In this document: one piece after another, positions 10,365 through 22,612 of the stretch | Position numbering within the stretch: position 1 is the stretch's first letter | Layout: the number at the start of each line of letters is the position of its first letter | NCBI RefSeq assembly: GCF_002694385.1 | Contig: NZ_NZMB01000019.1 | Span: forward strand, 37,988-101,987 | Reading direction: 5' to 3' | Source: Sneathiella sp. | Lineage (GTDB): Bacteria; Pseudomonadota; Alphaproteobacteria; Sneathiellales; Sneathiellaceae | Length of the DNA: 64,000 nt | Notes under the pieces: model-generated | The model's input: the letters and a program-made list of their open reading frames with translations, nothing else | Told to the model about the DNA's origin: nothing | The model's database searches: none | Translations under genes and position numbers: made by a program

Positions 10365-11495
10365 TTAAACCGGTTCGATATCACCCTGTTCCTGCAAGGC
10401 ATAAAAGTCGAGCGCAAAATCGGCGAGCTGTCCCGCCGCGATCGCCGAGCGCATCCCCGCCATCACATCCTGATAGTAATGCAGGTTATGCCAGGTGAGC
10501 AGCATCCCGCCCAGCATCTCCTTCGCCTTGAACAAATGATTGAGATATCCGCGCGAATAGTTGCGGCAGGCCGGACAGCCGCAGTTTTCATCCAGCGGAC
10601 GCGGGTCATCCGCATGACGCGCATTGCGCATATTGATGGTGCCATAGCGGGTAAAAGCCTGCGCATTACGGCCGGATCGGGTTGGCAGGACGCAATCAAA
10701 CATGTCTATCCCCCGCATGACGGCACCGACGAGATCATCCGGTTTACCGACACCCATCAGATAGCGGGGTCTGTCCTGTGGCATCGCCGGGGTTGTAAAC
10801 TCCAGCGTGCGGAACATTTCCGCCTGCCCTTCTCCGACCGCAAGCCCGCCAACGGCATAGCCATCAAAGCCGGTTTCAGAGAGGGCGGCCACGGATTCAA
10901 GGCGCAAATCCTCAAAGGTGGAACCCTGAACAATCCCGAACAGGCCATAACCCGGCCGCAACTCATATGCATCCCGCGACCGGGCCGCCCAACGCATGGA
11001 ACGGCGCATGGAGCTTGCCGCCACATCATGTGTTGCCGGATAGGGTGTGCATTCATCAAACGCCATGGTGATAGTGGCATCAAGATCATTCTGTATCTGC
11101 ATGGAGCGTTCGGGCGTCAGTTCGAAGCGCTTGCCGTCGATATGGGATTTGAAGGTAACGCCATTTTCGTCAATTTTGCGCAGTTCATTCAGCGACATCA
11201 CCTGAAACCCGCCGCTGTCGGTCAGGATCGGACGTGGCCAGTTCATAAATTTATGCAGACCGCCGAGGCGCTTCACCCGCTCTGATCCCGGGCGCAGCAT
11301 CAAGTGATAGGTATTGCCGAGCAGAATATCGGCCCCCGTCTCGCGCACCGCCTCCACCGTCATGCCCTTCACCGTAGCCGCCGTTCCGACGGGCATGAAG
11401 GCAGGCGTACGGATATCCCCATGAGCGGTTTTCAATGTACCGCGCCGCGCTGCGCCGTCGGTCGCATGAATGGTGAAGTGGAAATCGTCTGTCAT
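10365..11495 (-). CDS. tgt: Queuine tRNA-ribosyltransferase
   Basis: [42 protein letters not shown], zinc ligands [25 protein letters not shown] at 11495 overlapping queA. Confidence 0.95.
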   Translation of the reverse strand: MTDDFHFTIHATDGAARRGTLKTAHGDIRTPAFMPVGTAATVKGMTVEAVRETGADILLGNTYHLMLRPGSERVKRLGGLHKFMNWPRPILTDSGGFQVMSLNELRKIDENGVTFKSHIDGKRFELTPERSMQIQNDLDATITMAFDECTPYPATHDVAASSMRRSMRWAARSRDAYELRPGYGLFGIVQGSTFEDLRLESVAALSETGFDGYAVGGLAVGEGQAEMFRTLEFTTPAMPQDRPRYLMGVGKPDDLVGAVMRGIDMFDCVLPTRSGRNAQAFTRYGTINMRNARHADDPRPLDENCGCPACRNYSRGYLNHLFKAKEMLGGMLLTWHNLHYYQDVMAGMRSAIAAGQLADFALDFYALQEQGDIEPV

Positions 11496-12523
11496 GACTT
11501 CGGATATAGCAGCGAACAATCGCCATAGGAATAAAAACGATACTCTGCCGCAATGGCGTGGGCATAGGCGGCCTTCATGGTTTCCAGCCCGGAAAAGGCA
11601 GAGACGAGCATGAACAATGTTGATTTGGGCAGATGGAAATTGGTGATCAGCAGGTCAATGGCGCGAAAGCGGTATCCCGGCGTGATAAAGATATCCGTCT
11701 CCCCCTCAAAGGGATGGATCACCCCCTGTTCATCGGCCGCGCTTTCCAGAAGCCGCAAACTGGTCGTCCCGACCGAGACGAGACGTCCGCCATTGGCCCG
11801 TACCGCATTCATCTTTGCCGCCGCCGCCGCGGTGATAAAGCCGCGTTCCGCATGCATCCGGTGATCGTCCGTATCGGCCACCTTCACCGGCAGGAAAGTC
11901 CCCGCCCCCACATGCAGTGTCGTCATGACGGTTTCAATGCCGCGGGCCCTGAAGGACGCCATCAGTTCTTCGGTGAAATGCAGTCCTGCCGTCGGCGCCG
12001 CCACCGCCCCTTCATCTTTCGCAAAGATCGTCTGATAATCGCGGCGGTCCTGCTCATCCACGGCGCGCTGGCTGCTGATATAGGGTGGCAGGGGAATCTC
12101 CCCCACCTCCATCAGCTTTTCCATCAGTTCCGGCCCCCTGTGAGAGAAGGCGAGCGTCACCTCGCCGCCCGCGAATTTTTCTGAAACCAGCGCATGAAAT
12201 CCATCACCGAACTCTATGATATCACTGATTTTCAATTTCTTGGCAGGTTTCGCGAAGGCCCGCCAACTATCGGCGGAAAGGGTTTTATGCAACGTCACTT
12301 CAATCTTCGCGCCGCGCCGCGCGCCCCGCAGCCGCGCCGGGATCACCTTGGTATCGTTGAAGACCAGCAGATCTCCCGCCCGCAACAGATCCGGCAGATC
12401 GGCGACGGTATGGTCCGACAGCCCGTCCGCGACGCACAAAAGTTTCGCGGATTCGCGGGGGGTGGCCGGTCGATTGGCAATGCGTTCCGGCGGCAGGGTA
12501 AAGTCGAAAAGGTCAACGTCCAT
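11492..12523 (-). CDS. queA: S-adenosylmethionine:tRNA ribosyltransferase-isomerase
   Basis: [72 protein letters not shown]. Confidence 0.95.
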   Translation of the reverse strand: MDVDLFDFTLPPERIANRPATPRESAKLLCVADGLSDHTVADLPDLLRAGDLLVFNDTKVIPARLRGARRGAKIEVTLHKTLSADSWRAFAKPAKKLKISDIIEFGDGFHALVSEKFAGGEVTLAFSHRGPELMEKLMEVGEIPLPPYISSQRAVDEQDRRDYQTIFAKDEGAVAAPTAGLHFTEELMASFRARGIETVMTTLHVGAGTFLPVKVADTDDHRMHAERGFITAAAAAKMNAVRANGGRLVSVGTTSLRLLESAADEQGVIHPFEGETDIFITPGYRFRAIDLLITNFHLPKSTLFMLVSAFSGLETMKAAYAHAIAAEYRFYSYGDCSLLYPKS

Positions 12524-12590
12524 AATCTAAACGCAAACGAACGGCCCGGCATGCGGACCGTTCGCGCCCAAAAAAAATGACAGGGTAAAA

Positions 12591-13073
12591 TCAGTCGACG
12601 TCGGCCGCCACCTTCAGGCTGACGATACGGTCCGGATCATTGACGGCACCATTGTTCATGGCATTGCCCTTCTTGATCTTGTGCACGGCATCCATACCCT
12701 CGACAACCTGTCCCCAGATGGAATACTGGCTGTCGAGATGCGGCGCCCGGTCAAACATGATGAAGAACTGGCTGTCACCACTGTCCGGATGGGCCGCCCG
12801 CGCCATGGAGCAAGTGCCTTCCACATGTGCCTCGCCGGAGAATTCAGCCTCCAGTTTTTGACCCGAGCCGCCTGTGCCGGTACCATGCGGGCAACCGGTC
12901 TGCGCCATAAAGCCGTCAATCACCCGATGGAAGACGATCCCGTCATAAAAGCCGTCCCGTGCCAGCTCCTTGATACGGGCAACATGGTTCGGCGCCAGAT
13001 CGGGGCGCATTTCGATGACAACGCGGCCATCCTTCAACTCGAGATACAGGGTATTTTCCGGATCGCGTGCCAT
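12591..13073 (-). CDS. Cyclophilin-type peptidyl-prolyl cis-trans isomerase
   Basis: FYDGIVFHRVIDGFMAQTGCPHGTGTGGSG, DSGDSQFFIMFDRAPHLD, WGQVVEGMDAV. Confidence 0.93.
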   Translation of the reverse strand: MARDPENTLYLELKDGRVVIEMRPDLAPNHVARIKELARDGFYDGIVFHRVIDGFMAQTGCPHGTGTGGSGQKLEAEFSGEAHVEGTCSMARAAHPDSGDSQFFIMFDRAPHLDSQYSIWGQVVEGMDAVHKIKKGNAMNNGAVNDPDRIVSLKVAADVD

Positions 13074-13121
13074 ATATTCTCTCCTTCATGTCGCGAGACT
13101 TATCCTCGCGATTTCTGACAA

Positions 13122-13634
13122 TTATTTGGATTTGCTCCGAATGAACTCAACCCGCTCGACAATTTTTTGCGCGGTGGTCGCCGAGACAAATTTACGGATA
13201 TCCCCGTCCAGCATGGCGATTTCCTTGACCAGGCTCGACGCGATAAACTGATGCTGGTCAGAGGCCATGAGGAACACAGTCTCGATTTCGGAGTTCAGGC
13301 GGCGGTTCATGCCGACCATCTGGAATTCATATTCAAAGTCGGACACGGCGCGCAAGCCCCGGATGATGACGGAGGCACCGACCTCTTCGGCGAAATGCAT
13401 CAGCAGGTTCTGGAACGGGCGCACGACAAAGTTGGTCCCGGGAAATTCCTCGGTCATCTTGGCGACCATATCGACCCGCTCCTCGACCGTGAACAGTGGA
13501 TTCTTGCCGGGATTCATGGCAACACCGATGACCAGCGTATCCACCAGCTTCGACGCCCGGCGGATAATGTCATAATGCCCGAGAGTAATGGGATCAAACG
13601 TTCCCGGATACAGACCTACTCGATTTTTTGACAT
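13122..13634 (-). CDS. coaD: Phosphopantetheine adenylyltransferase
   Basis: GLYPGTFDPITLGHYDIIRRA, VIIRGLRAVSDFEYEFQMVGMNR. Confidence 0.95.
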   Translation of the reverse strand: MSKNRVGLYPGTFDPITLGHYDIIRRASKLVDTLVIGVAMNPGKNPLFTVEERVDMVAKMTEEFPGTNFVVRPFQNLLMHFAEEVGASVIIRGLRAVSDFEYEFQMVGMNRRLNSEIETVFLMASDQHQFIASSLVKEIAMLDGDIRKFVSATTAQKIVERVEFIRSKSK

Positions 13635-13701
13635 GACACGTCCTCTCTTTTCTCGCTACTTCTCTGCGTTAGCTTGCCTGATCTGTCAGTTCCATAATAT
13701 G

Positions 13702-16410
13702 TCAGCCATTCCCGCCTTCATCGGCAAGATCGGCCTCCTCGGCGACGTCATCTTCTGATTTTGATTCTGCGAGCGATGTCACCGACACCACCTGCTCCCC
13801 TTCTGCGGTCTTGAACAGGGTGACCCCCTGCGTATTGCGCCCGGCAATGCGGATATCCACCACCGGGGTGCGGATCAGCTTGCCGCCGTTGGTGACCAGC
13901 ATGATCTGCTCATCCTCCGTAATCGGGAAGGTGGCCACCACATTGCCATTCCGGCTGGATGTTTCAATATTGATAATTCCCTGCCCGCCGCGGTTTGTCA
14001 CGCGATATTCATAGGCGTTGGTCCGCTTGCCATAGCCATTTTCAGTAATGGACAGCAGCACTTCCTCTTCCGCGAGCAACGCCTCATATTGAGCCGTATC
14101 AAGCCCCGCATAATCCGTCACAGCGCCCGTTTCATCAATGGATTTACGCGCTTTCAGGTAAGCATCGCGGGTTTCCGTATCCGCATCCATGGATTTCAGG
14201 ATCGACATGCCGATCACACTATCGCCCTTCGCCAGCTTCATGCCGCGCACGCCACTGGAATCACGCCCTTTAAACAGACGCACATCCGTCGCCTTGAAGC
14301 GGATACATTTGCCGCCCTTGGCCGCCAGCAGCACGTCGGAGTCGGGCGTACATATCTGCACGCCGATGAGCTGATCGTCCTCATCCAGCTTCATGGCGAT
14401 CTTGCCGTTTGATTTCACATTGGAGAAATCGCTGAGCTGATTGCGGCGGACATTGCCCTTGGCCGTCGCGAACATCAGCTCCAGATCGCCCCAGCTTTCC
14501 TCATCCTCCGGCAGCGGCATCAGGGTGTAGATCACCTCCCCCGGTTCCAGCGGCAGCAGATTGATGATGGCCTTGCCCAGGCTCTGCGGGGAGCCGAGCG
14601 GCAGGCGGTAGACCTTCAGCTTGTAGACCCGACCGAGAGAGGAGAAAAACAGCACCGGCGTATGGGTATTGACGACGAAGACCTGCGTAACAAAATCCTC
14701 ATCGCGGGTCTGCATCCCGGCACGTCCCTTGCCGCCACGGCGCTGCGGCCGGTAAGTGGAGAGCGGCACCCGCTTCACATATCCCTTGTGGCTGACGGTG
14801 AGCACCATATCCTCGCGCTGGATCAAATCCTCGATATCATGCTCGAACTCATTTTCCTCGATCAGCGTCCGGCGGGGAACGGCATATTTCTCTTTCATTT
14901 CCAGCATTTCATCGCGGATAATGCCGATCAGGCGCGGGCGGCTGGAAAGAATATCGAGATAATCGAGAATTTTTTCGCCAAGGTCCTTAAGTTCATCGCC
15001 GATTTCATTCTGACCAAGTGCCGTCAGGCGTTGCAAACGCAGGTCAAGGATCGCGCGCGCCTGCGCTTCCGACAGGCGATAAGTGCCATCCTCTCCGATC
15101 ATATATTCGGGATCATCAACCAGTCGGATCAGTGGCGCAACTGTCTCTGCCTGCCAGTTGCGGGCCATCAATTCGGCGCGCGCTGTCGCCGGATCGGGCG
15201 CCCGACGGATCAGGGCAATCACCTCGTCGATATTGGCAACGGCAATGGCGAGGCCGATCAACACATGCGCCCGCTCCCGCGCCTTGCCGAGCAGATATTT
15301 CGTCCGGCGGGAGATGACCTCTTCGCGGAAATCGAGGAAGGCTTCAAGAAGCTGTTTGACGTTCAGCAGTTCAGGCTTGCCGCGATTAAGGGCAAGCATG
15401 TTGACGCCGAAGGAGGTTTGCAGCGAAGTAAAACGGTAAAGCTGGTTCAGCACCACTTCCGCCATGGCCTCGCGCTTGATTTCGATCACGACGCGAACAC
15501 CATGCCGGTCGGACTCATCGCGCAGATCGCCCACGCCCTCAATCTTCTTGGCCCGCACCAGATCAGCAATCTGCTCGACCAGCCGCGCCTTGTTGATCTG
15601 GTAGGGGATTTCACTGACGATCAGCGCCTGACGGTCTTTGCGGATTTCCTCCACATCGACCTTGGCGCGCATGATGACGGAACCCCGCCCCGTGGTCAGC
15701 CCGCTGACGGAGCCGCTGCGCCCCAGAATGATGCCACCGGTCGGAAAATCGGGTCCCGGAATATAGTCGATCAGCTCCTCTACCGCCATTTCCGGCTTCT
15801 CAAGAAGCGCGAGCGCGCCATCAATCACCTCGCCGAGGTTATGCGGCGGAATATTCGTGGCCATGCCGACGGCGATGCCACCTGCGCCATTGACCAGCAG
15901 GTTCGGATAGCGCGCCGGCAGAACAGATGGTTCGCGCTCGCTATCATCATAGTTGTTAACGAAATCGACCGTTTCCTTGTCGATATCATCAATCAGGCTT
16001 TCCGCCGCCTTTTCCAGCCGCGCTTCGGTGTATCGCATGGCGGCGGCCTTGTCGCCATCCATGGAGCCGAAGTTGCCCTGCCCCTCAATCAGGGTGAGAC
16101 TCATGGAGAAATCCTGCGCAAGGCGCACCATCGCATCGTAAATCGCGCTGTCGCCATGCGGATGATAACGACCCATCACGTCACCGACGACGCGGGCCGA
16201 TTTGCGGAACGGCTTGTCAGAGGTATAGCCGTTTTCATACATCGCGTAGATGATGCGCCGGTGCACCGGCTTCAGCCCATCGCGCGCATCGGGAAGCGCG
16301 CGCGACACAATCACGCTCATGGCATAGTCGAGATACGACCGCCGCATTTCCTCTTCGATAGTGATCGGAACGATATGCTTGTCAGCAGGCGGCTGGGTTA
16401 CTTCGCTCAA
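13702..16410 (-). CDS. gyrA: DNA gyrase subunit A
   Basis: [60 protein letters not shown], GyrA-box QRRGGKG; likely TTG start at 16410 behind AGGAAG (ATG alternative 16449). Confidence 0.95.
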   Translation of the reverse strand: MSEVTQPPADKHIVPITIEEEMRRSYLDYAMSVIVSRALPDARDGLKPVHRRIIYAMYENGYTSDKPFRKSARVVGDVMGRYHPHGDSAIYDAMVRLAQDFSMSLTLIEGQGNFGSMDGDKAAAMRYTEARLEKAAESLIDDIDKETVDFVNNYDDSEREPSVLPARYPNLLVNGAGGIAVGMATNIPPHNLGEVIDGALALLEKPEMAVEELIDYIPGPDFPTGGIILGRSGSVSGLTTGRGSVIMRAKVDVEEIRKDRQALIVSEIPYQINKARLVEQIADLVRAKKIEGVGDLRDESDRHGVRVVIEIKREAMAEVVLNQLYRFTSLQTSFGVNMLALNRGKPELLNVKQLLEAFLDFREEVISRRTKYLLGKARERAHVLIGLAIAVANIDEVIALIRRAPDPATARAELMARNWQAETVAPLIRLVDDPEYMIGEDGTYRLSEAQARAILDLRLQRLTALGQNEIGDELKDLGEKILDYLDILSSRPRLIGIIRDEMLEMKEKYAVPRRTLIEENEFEHDIEDLIQREDMVLTVSHKGYVKRVPLSTYRPQRRGGKGRAGMQTRDEDFVTQVFVVNTHTPVLFFSSLGRVYKLKVYRLPLGSPQSLGKAIINLLPLEPGEVIYTLMPLPEDEESWGDLELMFATAKGNVRRNQLSDFSNVKSNGKIAMKLDEDDQLIGVQICTPDSDVLLAAKGGKCIRFKATDVRLFKGRDSSGVRGMKLAKGDSVIGMSILKSMDADTETRDAYLKARKSIDETGAVTDYAGLDTAQYEALLAEEEVLLSITENGYGKRTNAYEYRVTNRGGQGIINIETSSRNGNVVATFPITEDEQIMLVTNGGKLIRTPVVDIRIAGRNTQGVTLFKTAEGEQVVSVTSLAESKSEDDVAEEADLADEGGNG

Positions 16411-16595
16411 GGCAGACTTCCTGAATAATCCTGGGGCTAACGGGCTCAACCCGATAGAAAAACAACGGGAAACTCCCCTTTTTCCGAAGCACCGGAAAGG
16501 GTTGCCCTGTTCTACAAGAAATCCCCCCCCGGCGCAACCTCTAGCACCCTTATATTAGCGCCCCGCTGCATCCGGCAACGCCGACCGATACGGGT

Positions 16596-16853
16596 CTAGA
16601 GCGCCGCGCTGTCGAGCGCCTGCTGAGCCGCTGATCCCGTCGGCCGATGGCGGACGCGTCCCGCCCCCATCCGATGGAAAAGATCGGTGATTATGCCGCT
16701 TGCCGTCTTCTCGAAGAGAAAAGGGAAAACCGCATGAAGGGCTGCGCAGATAGCGGCAAGAAATAACCGGAATGCGAAGGAACCGGACATCTCCATATGC
16801 TCCAGATAGCTTTCATTGACCGATGCGGGATGGCCGGTGAAATGTTTCAGCAT
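16596..16853 (-). CDS. DUF6356-like small membrane protein
   Basis: HPASVNESYLEHMEMSGSFAFRLFLAAICAALHAVFPFLFEKTASGII pattern. Confidence 0.6.
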   Translation of the reverse strand: MLKHFTGHPASVNESYLEHMEMSGSFAFRLFLAAICAALHAVFPFLFEKTASGIITDLFHRMGAGRVRHRPTGSAAQQALDSAAL

Positions 16854-16959
16854 GATCCTATTCCTTGTTCCGGGGCGACAGCTTTGTTATGCAACAAGGA
16901 TATAATGACAGAGAATCATGAAATATTTATCCTATATTGTCATACAAAAGCAAAAATTT

Positions 16960-16973
16960 GAAACATATGTTTC
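16960..16973. promoter_or_regulatory. 14-bp perfect palindrome GAAACATATGTTTC upstream of lrp-like gene; candidate operator
   Basis: Perfect dyad in an AT-rich intergenic region about 30 nt before the start codon. Confidence 0.45.
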
Positions 16974-17004
16974 TATTTTTTAATTATTAGTGTAATTATT
17001 TTTC

Positions 17005-17463
17005 ATGGATGAACTGGATCGCAAAATCCTCTCCCGCCTGCAACGGGACAGCCGTATTCCCATCGCTGAACTGGCGGAGGAAGTCGGCGCTTCGCGCACC
17101 GTCTGCTGGCGCCGCATCAAGGCGCTGGAGGAAACTGGTGTCATCCGCGGTCAAGTCGCTCTGCTCGACCGGGGCAAGCTCAACCTTCCCGTCACCGTTT
17201 TTGTCGCCATCAAGACGAGCCGCCATGAGGCCGACTGGCTACAGAAATTCGCGGCGGTGGTGGAACAGTTCCCCGAGATAACGGAGTTCTACCGGATGAG
17301 CGGCGATGTGGATTATCTTCTCAAGGTAGTGGTGCCCGATGTCGCCGCCTATGATCGTTTTTACCAGCGGTTGATCCGCCGCATTGATCTTTCCGATGTC
17401 AGTTCAAACTTCGCCATGGAAGAAATCAAATTCACCACCGCCCTGCCCCTGCAAAATATGTAA
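17005..17463 (+). CDS. Lrp/AsnC-family transcriptional regulator
   Basis: MDELDRKILSRLQRDSRIPIAELAEEVGASRTVCWRRIKALEETGVI HTH plus RAM-like C-terminus (MSGDVDYLLKVVVPD). Confidence 0.93.
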   Translation: MDELDRKILSRLQRDSRIPIAELAEEVGASRTVCWRRIKALEETGVIRGQVALLDRGKLNLPVTVFVAIKTSRHEADWLQKFAAVVEQFPEITEFYRMSGDVDYLLKVVVPDVAAYDRFYQRLIRRIDLSDVSSNFAMEEIKFTTALPLQNM

Positions 17464-17474
17464 GCAGCATAAAA

Positions 17475-17499
17475 AAAGCGACCCGAATTGGGTCGCTTT
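17475..17499. terminator. Bidirectional intrinsic terminator between lrp-like gene and ssb
   Basis: AAAGCGACCC-GAATT-GGGTCGCTTT stem-loop flanked by A-run/T-run between convergent genes. Confidence 0.8.
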
Positions 17500-17530
17500 C
17501 CAAGGGGCGCCTCGCCGTCCAGCACGTCGT

Positions 17531-18025
17531 TCAGAACGGGATATCGTCGTCGAAATCACCGCCCATGCCGCTGCCCGCCGGGCCGCCATAGCTACGGTCA
17601 TTGCCACCGGAAGCACCGCCGCCAAATCCACCCCCTGAGGAGGACCCGCCGCCAAAGCCGCCGCCCTGCCCGCCACCGGCGCTATCCAGCATGGTCAGCG
17701 CGGAATTGAAGCCCTGCAACACAATCTCGGTCGAATATTTGGTGATGCCGTCCTGCTCATACTGGCGGGTCTGAAGCTGCCCTTCCAGATAGATCTTGGA
17801 GCCTTTCTTCAGATACTGTTCCGCAATCTTGCAAAGCCCTTCGTTGAAAATTACGACGCGATGCCATTCGGTGCGTTCCTTGCGGTCCCCGCTCTCACGA
17901 TCCCGCCAGGATTCAGATGTCGCCACACGCAGGTTACAGACGGGCCGCCCGTTGTTCATATAGCGAATCTCCGGATCCGCGCCGAGGTTTCCAACAAGAA
18001 TGACTTTATTAACGCTGCCCGCCAT
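17531..18025 (-). CDS. ssb: Single-stranded DNA-binding protein
   Basis: [28 protein letters not shown] fold, Gly-rich linker, C-terminal DFDDDIPF; start at 18025 rather than 18268. Confidence 0.95.
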   Translation of the reverse strand: MAGSVNKVILVGNLGADPEIRYMNNGRPVCNLRVATSESWRDRESGDRKERTEWHRVVIFNEGLCKIAEQYLKKGSKIYLEGQLQTRQYEQDGITKYSTEIVLQGFNSALTMLDSAGGGQGGGFGGGSSSGGGFGGGASGGNDRSYGGPAGSGMGGDFDDDIPF

Positions 18026-18220
18026 GGTGTTATCCGCTTCCGATTCTGTATGTCGCAAAAAATCCTGCCAGACAATAACGTGCAACGACGGCTCTGGCCA
18101 GTGCTTTTCGACCAGAATGCCGACCGTGAACAAAGTGAAAACATTTTTTTGGATTGGCACTGGCATTTTTCGCCCCGACCCGATAAATTCCGCACCAGTT
18201 TCATGCTTAACGTCAGGTAT

Positions 18221-21142
18221 ATGATCCGAATGCAGAAAATTCTCAGCATCCGCGGCGCCCGCGAACATAACTTGCAGAATGTGAATATCGATATCCCACG
18301 CGACCAGCTTGTCGTGATCACCGGGCTATCGGGTTCGGGCAAGTCGTCGCTTGCATTTGACACCATCTATGCGGAAGGACAGCGCCGCTATGTGGAAAGC
18401 CTGTCCGCTTATGCGCGGCAATTCCTGGAAATGATGCAGAAACCCGATGTAGATCATATCGACGGCCTAAGCCCCGCCATCTCTATCGAGCAGAAAACGA
18501 CATCAAAGAATCCCCGCTCCACCGTCGGCACGGTGACGGAAATCTATGATTACCTGCGCCTGCTCTATGCGCGCATCGGCGTACCCTACTCCCCGGCGAC
18601 GGGCCTGCCCATTGCGAGCCAGACCGTCAGCCAGATGGTTGATCAAGTCATGGCCATGGGCGCGGGCAAGCGGCTTTACCTGATGGCGCCCATCGTTCGC
18701 GGCCGCAAGGGCGAATACCGCAAGGAATTTCTCGATCTCAGGAAGCGCGGTTTCCAGCGCGTCAAGGTCGATGGCGAAATCTATGATATCGAGGAAGTGC
18801 CCGAACTCGACAAGCAGATCAAGCATCATATTGACGTGGTGGTTGATCGTGTTGTCCTCAATGACGAGATACAGGGGCGCCTTGCCGATTCCATCGAAAC
18901 GGCCCTCGATCTCGCCGACGGGCTGTTTGCGGTGGAGGATGCGGATAGCAAGGAGCGGTCCATGTACTCCTCCAAATTCGCCTGCCCCGTCTCCGGTTTC
19001 ACGATCGAGGAAATCGAGCCGCGCATTTTCTCCTTCAACAACCCCTATGGCGCCTGCCCGTCCTGCGGTGGCCTCGGCAGCGAGATGTTCTTCGACCCCG
19101 AACAGATCGTCCCCGATGTGACGCTTTCTTTACGTGACGGGGCAATTGCGCCCTGGTCCCGCTCCGCCACCCCTGCGCCTTACTATATGCAGACGCTGGA
19201 AGCGCTCGCCAAACATTACGGCTTTTCCACAACCGAACCTTGGGAAGGTCTGTCTGAGGAGCATCAGAAAGTCATCCTGTTCGGTACGGGGGATGACAAG
19301 GTGCAGATCACCTTTGATGACGGTCTGCGCACCTATAAGACCAACAAGCCATTTGAAGGCGTGATCCCCAACATTGAACGCCGCTGGCGCGAAACGGATA
19401 GCGCCTGGGTGCGGGAGGATCTGGAGAAATATCAGGACAAAACCAGCTGCTCCAAATGCAGCGGGTATCGCCTGAAAGAGGAAAGCCTGGCTATCCGCAT
19501 CAATAATCTGAACATTGGCGAGGTCTGCGAAAAATCCATTCTCGATTCCCGCGAATGGTTCGCCAACCTCGCCGGCGTCCTCTCGGAAAAAGATCTGTCC
19601 ATCGCTGAGCGGGTTCTGAAGGAAATCAATGAACGACTTGGCTTCCTCGTCGATGTCGGGCTGGAATATCTCACCCTCTCGCGCGCATCCGGCACCCTGT
19701 CAGGCGGAGAGAGCCAGCGTATCCGCCTCGCCTCGCAGATCGGCTCGGGCCTGACCGGCGTTCTCTATGTGCTGGACGAGCCCTCCATCGGGCTGCATCA
19801 GCGGGATAATGCGCGGCTGCTCAAGACCCTCGTCAACCTGCGCGATCAGGGCAACAGCGTGATTGTTGTGGAACATGACGAGGAAGCGATCCTGACCGCC
19901 GATCATGTGGTGGATATGGGCCCGCGCGCGGGCCGTCACGGCGGCCGCCTGATTGCGCAAGGGACGCCGGATGACATCATGAAAGCCCCCGAAAGCATCA
20001 CCGGCAAATATCTTTCCGGCGAAATGGAAGTTCCGCTGCCCGCCGCCCGTCGGGAGATCAAGGAAAGCCGCCAGATCCGCATCATCGGCGCACGGCACAA
20101 CAACCTCAAACGGGTCAATGTGAATATCCCGCTCGGCACCTTTACCTGCGTGACCGGCGTGTCGGGCGGCGGCAAATCCTCGCTGATTATCGAAACCCTC
20201 TACAAGGCCATCGCCAAGAAGCTGAACAACAACCGCAACCATCCGGGCCCGCATGACCGGATCGAGGGCATTGAATGGCTCGATAAAATTGTTGATATCG
20301 ACCAGTCGCCCATCGGCCGCACCCCGCGCTCCAACCCCGCGACCTATACGGGAGCGTTCACGCCGATCCGCGAATGGTTCGCCGGTCTGCCCGAAGCGAA
20401 GGCGCGCGGCTATAAATCCGGCCGCTTCTCCTTCAACGTCAAGGGGGGCCGCTGCGAAGCCTGTAAAGGCGACGGCGTCATCAAGATCGAGATGCACTTC
20501 CTGCCTGATGTCTATGTGCAATGCGACGTCTGCAAGGGAGAGCGGTATAACCGCGAGACGCTGGAAATCAAATTCAAGGACAAGTCCATTTCCGATGTTC
20601 TCAGCATGACTGTGGATGATGCGGCCGTCTTTTTCAAGGCGGTCCCGGCGGTGCGGGAAAAGTTTGAAACCCTGCAGCAGGTTGGTCTCGGTTATATCCA
20701 GGTCGGGCAGCAGGCGACGACCCTCTCGGGCGGTGAGGCACAGCGTGTCAAGCTGGCGAAGGAGCTTTCCCGCCGGGCGACGGGACGCACCCTCTATATC
20801 CTGGATGAGCCAACCACAGGATTGCATTTTGAAGATGTCCGCAAGCTGATGGAAGTGTTGCAGGCGCTGGTGGACTCGGGCAACAGCGTGCTGGTGATCG
20901 AGCATAACCTTGAAGTCATCAAAACCGCCGACTGGGTGGTTGATATGGGCCCCGATGGCGGCGATGCCGGGGGCTATCTCGTGGCCGAGGGCACACCGGA
21001 AATGGTCGCCGAGGTGAAGGAAAGCTATACGGGACGATATCTGAAGGATATTCTCGCCAAGCGACCGCCCGTGCCACAAGGCGGCACTGAAGATGCCCCA
21101 AAGGCCCGTAAGAAAAAAGCCAAAAAGACGAAGGCAGCGTAA
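18221..21142 (+). CDS. uvrA: Excinuclease ABC subunit A
   Basis: [58 protein letters not shown]; zinc motifs [14 protein letters not shown]...CDVCKG; ATG 18221 or 18230. Confidence 0.95.
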   Translation: MIRMQKILSIRGAREHNLQNVNIDIPRDQLVVITGLSGSGKSSLAFDTIYAEGQRRYVESLSAYARQFLEMMQKPDVDHIDGLSPAISIEQKTTSKNPRSTVGTVTEIYDYLRLLYARIGVPYSPATGLPIASQTVSQMVDQVMAMGAGKRLYLMAPIVRGRKGEYRKEFLDLRKRGFQRVKVDGEIYDIEEVPELDKQIKHHIDVVVDRVVLNDEIQGRLADSIETALDLADGLFAVEDADSKERSMYSSKFACPVSGFTIEEIEPRIFSFNNPYGACPSCGGLGSEMFFDPEQIVPDVTLSLRDGAIAPWSRSATPAPYYMQTLEALAKHYGFSTTEPWEGLSEEHQKVILFGTGDDKVQITFDDGLRTYKTNKPFEGVIPNIERRWRETDSAWVREDLEKYQDKTSCSKCSGYRLKEESLAIRINNLNIGEVCEKSILDSREWFANLAGVLSEKDLSIAERVLKEINERLGFLVDVGLEYLTLSRASGTLSGGESQRIRLASQIGSGLTGVLYVLDEPSIGLHQRDNARLLKTLVNLRDQGNSVIVVEHDEEAILTADHVVDMGPRAGRHGGRLIAQGTPDDIMKAPESITGKYLSGEMEVPLPAARREIKESRQIRIIGARHNNLKRVNVNIPLGTFTCVTGVSGGGKSSLIIETLYKAIAKKLNNNRNHPGPHDRIEGIEWLDKIVDIDQSPIGRTPRSNPATYTGAFTPIREWFAGLPEAKARGYKSGRFSFNVKGGRCEACKGDGVIKIEMHFLPDVYVQCDVCKGERYNRETLEIKFKDKSISDVLSMTVDDAAVFFKAVPAVREKFETLQQVGLGYIQVGQQATTLSGGEAQRVKLAKELSRRATGRTLYILDEPTTGLHFEDVRKLMEVLQALVDSGNSVLVIEHNLEVIKTADWVVDMGPDGGDAGGYLVAEGTPEMVAEVKESYTGRYLKDILAKRPPVPQGGTEDAPKARKKKAKKTKAA

Positions 21143-22488
21143 TGATAACAATACCCTCGAAACCCGTTCACGTTATCGGCGGCGGCCTTGCGGGGAGTGA
21201 AGCAAGCTGGCAACTCGCACGGGCGGGCGTACCTGTCATTCTGCATGAAATGCGCCCCGTCCGTAAAACCGATGCCCATCTCACCGATGGGCTGGCGGAG
21301 CTGGTGTGCTCCAACTCCTTTCGTTCCGACGATGCGGAAAATAACGCCGTCGGCCTGCTGCACCGGGAAATGCGCGACCTTGACTCCCTGATCATGGAGA
21401 GCGCCGATATCAACCGCGTTCCGGCGGGCGGCGCGCTCGCCGTGGATCGCGTCGGTTTCTCTGACTATGTGAATGAAAAAATCACATCGCACCCGCTGAT
21501 CACCCTCACCCGCGAAGAAATCACCGATCTACCGCCCACCGACTGGGGATCCGTCATCATCGCGACGGGGCCGCTCACCTCCGGATCGCTGGCGGAGGCC
21601 ATTCATGCGGCAACGGGGGCCGATGCCCTTGCCTTCTTCGATGCCATTGCGCCCATCGTCTATAAGGACAGCATTGATTTCGATATCGCCTGGTTCCAGT
21701 CCCGCTATGACAAGGGAGAGGGATCAGACTATATCAACTGCCCGATGACAGAGGAGCAGTATCGCCATTTCATCACCGCCCTGCTGGAGGGCGGCAAGAC
21801 GGAATTCCGCGACTGGGAGAAGAACACCCCCTACTTCGACGGCTGCCTGCCGATCGAGGTGATGGCGGAGCGCGGCCCGGAAACGCTGCGCTTCGGGCCG
21901 ATGAAGCCGGTCGGTCTCACCAATCCGAACAGTTCCGACAAACCCTATGCGGTTGTCCAGCTTCGCCAGGATAACAAGCTCGGCACCCTTTATAATATGG
22001 TCGGCTTCCAGACCAAGCTCACCTATGGGGAGCAGAAACGTATTTTCTCCACCATTCCGGGCCTTGAAAAGGCGGAGTTTGCCCGCCTTGGCGGGCTGCA
22101 CCGCAATACCTTTATCAACAGCCCGGAAGTGCTGGACGGGCAGCTTCGCCTCAAAAATCACCCGCATATCCGCTTCGCCGGGCAGATCACAGGGGTGGAG
22201 GGGTATGTGGAAAGCACAGCCATCGGCCTCATTGCCGGGCGGATGGCCGCCGCCGATATTCTGGGCGGGCAGTTCCTCCTGCCCCCGGTTACGACGGCCA
22301 TGGGAGCCATCCTCGGCCATATTACCGGCGGGGCGGAGTCCAGCAGCTTTCAGCCGATGAATGTCAATTTCGGCCTGTTCCCGCCCCCGGAAGGCCGGAT
22401 CAGAAAGAAAGACCGCAAACAGGCCTATACGTCCCGCGCCGCCGCAGACTTCACGGAGTGGGCGAACGGAAATTCATCTGCCGTATGA
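21142..22488 (+). CDS. trmFO: Folate-dependent tRNA (uracil-5-)-methyltransferase TrmFO
   Basis: [77 protein letters not shown] overlap with uvrA. Confidence 0.95.
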   Translation: MITIPSKPVHVIGGGLAGSEASWQLARAGVPVILHEMRPVRKTDAHLTDGLAELVCSNSFRSDDAENNAVGLLHREMRDLDSLIMESADINRVPAGGALAVDRVGFSDYVNEKITSHPLITLTREEITDLPPTDWGSVIIATGPLTSGSLAEAIHAATGADALAFFDAIAPIVYKDSIDFDIAWFQSRYDKGEGSDYINCPMTEEQYRHFITALLEGGKTEFRDWEKNTPYFDGCLPIEVMAERGPETLRFGPMKPVGLTNPNSSDKPYAVVQLRQDNKLGTLYNMVGFQTKLTYGEQKRIFSTIPGLEKAEFARLGGLHRNTFINSPEVLDGQLRLKNHPHIRFAGQITGVEGYVESTAIGLIAGRMAAADILGGQFLLPPVTTAMGAILGHITGGAESSSFQPMNVNFGLFPPPEGRIRKKDRKQAYTSRAAADFTEWANGNSSAV

Positions 22489-22612
22489 AACTACGGCCAG
22501 CAGACGCGTTTTCAACATCCGGTAACCATTTGTATACGATATTTCCCTATCATCCCGGCCATGGGCAAGGCTGATCATATTCCTGTGGGGATGTGAGTGG
22601 ACAGGATCGTTA

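Noticed and set aside
14662-16428. 588-aa plus-strand ORF antisense to gyrA
   Set aside because: Shadow ORF of gyrA; low-complexity His/Arg-rich translation without domain motifs.
19700-21151. 483-aa minus-strand ORF antisense to uvrA
   Set aside because: Shadow ORF of a confident uvrA.
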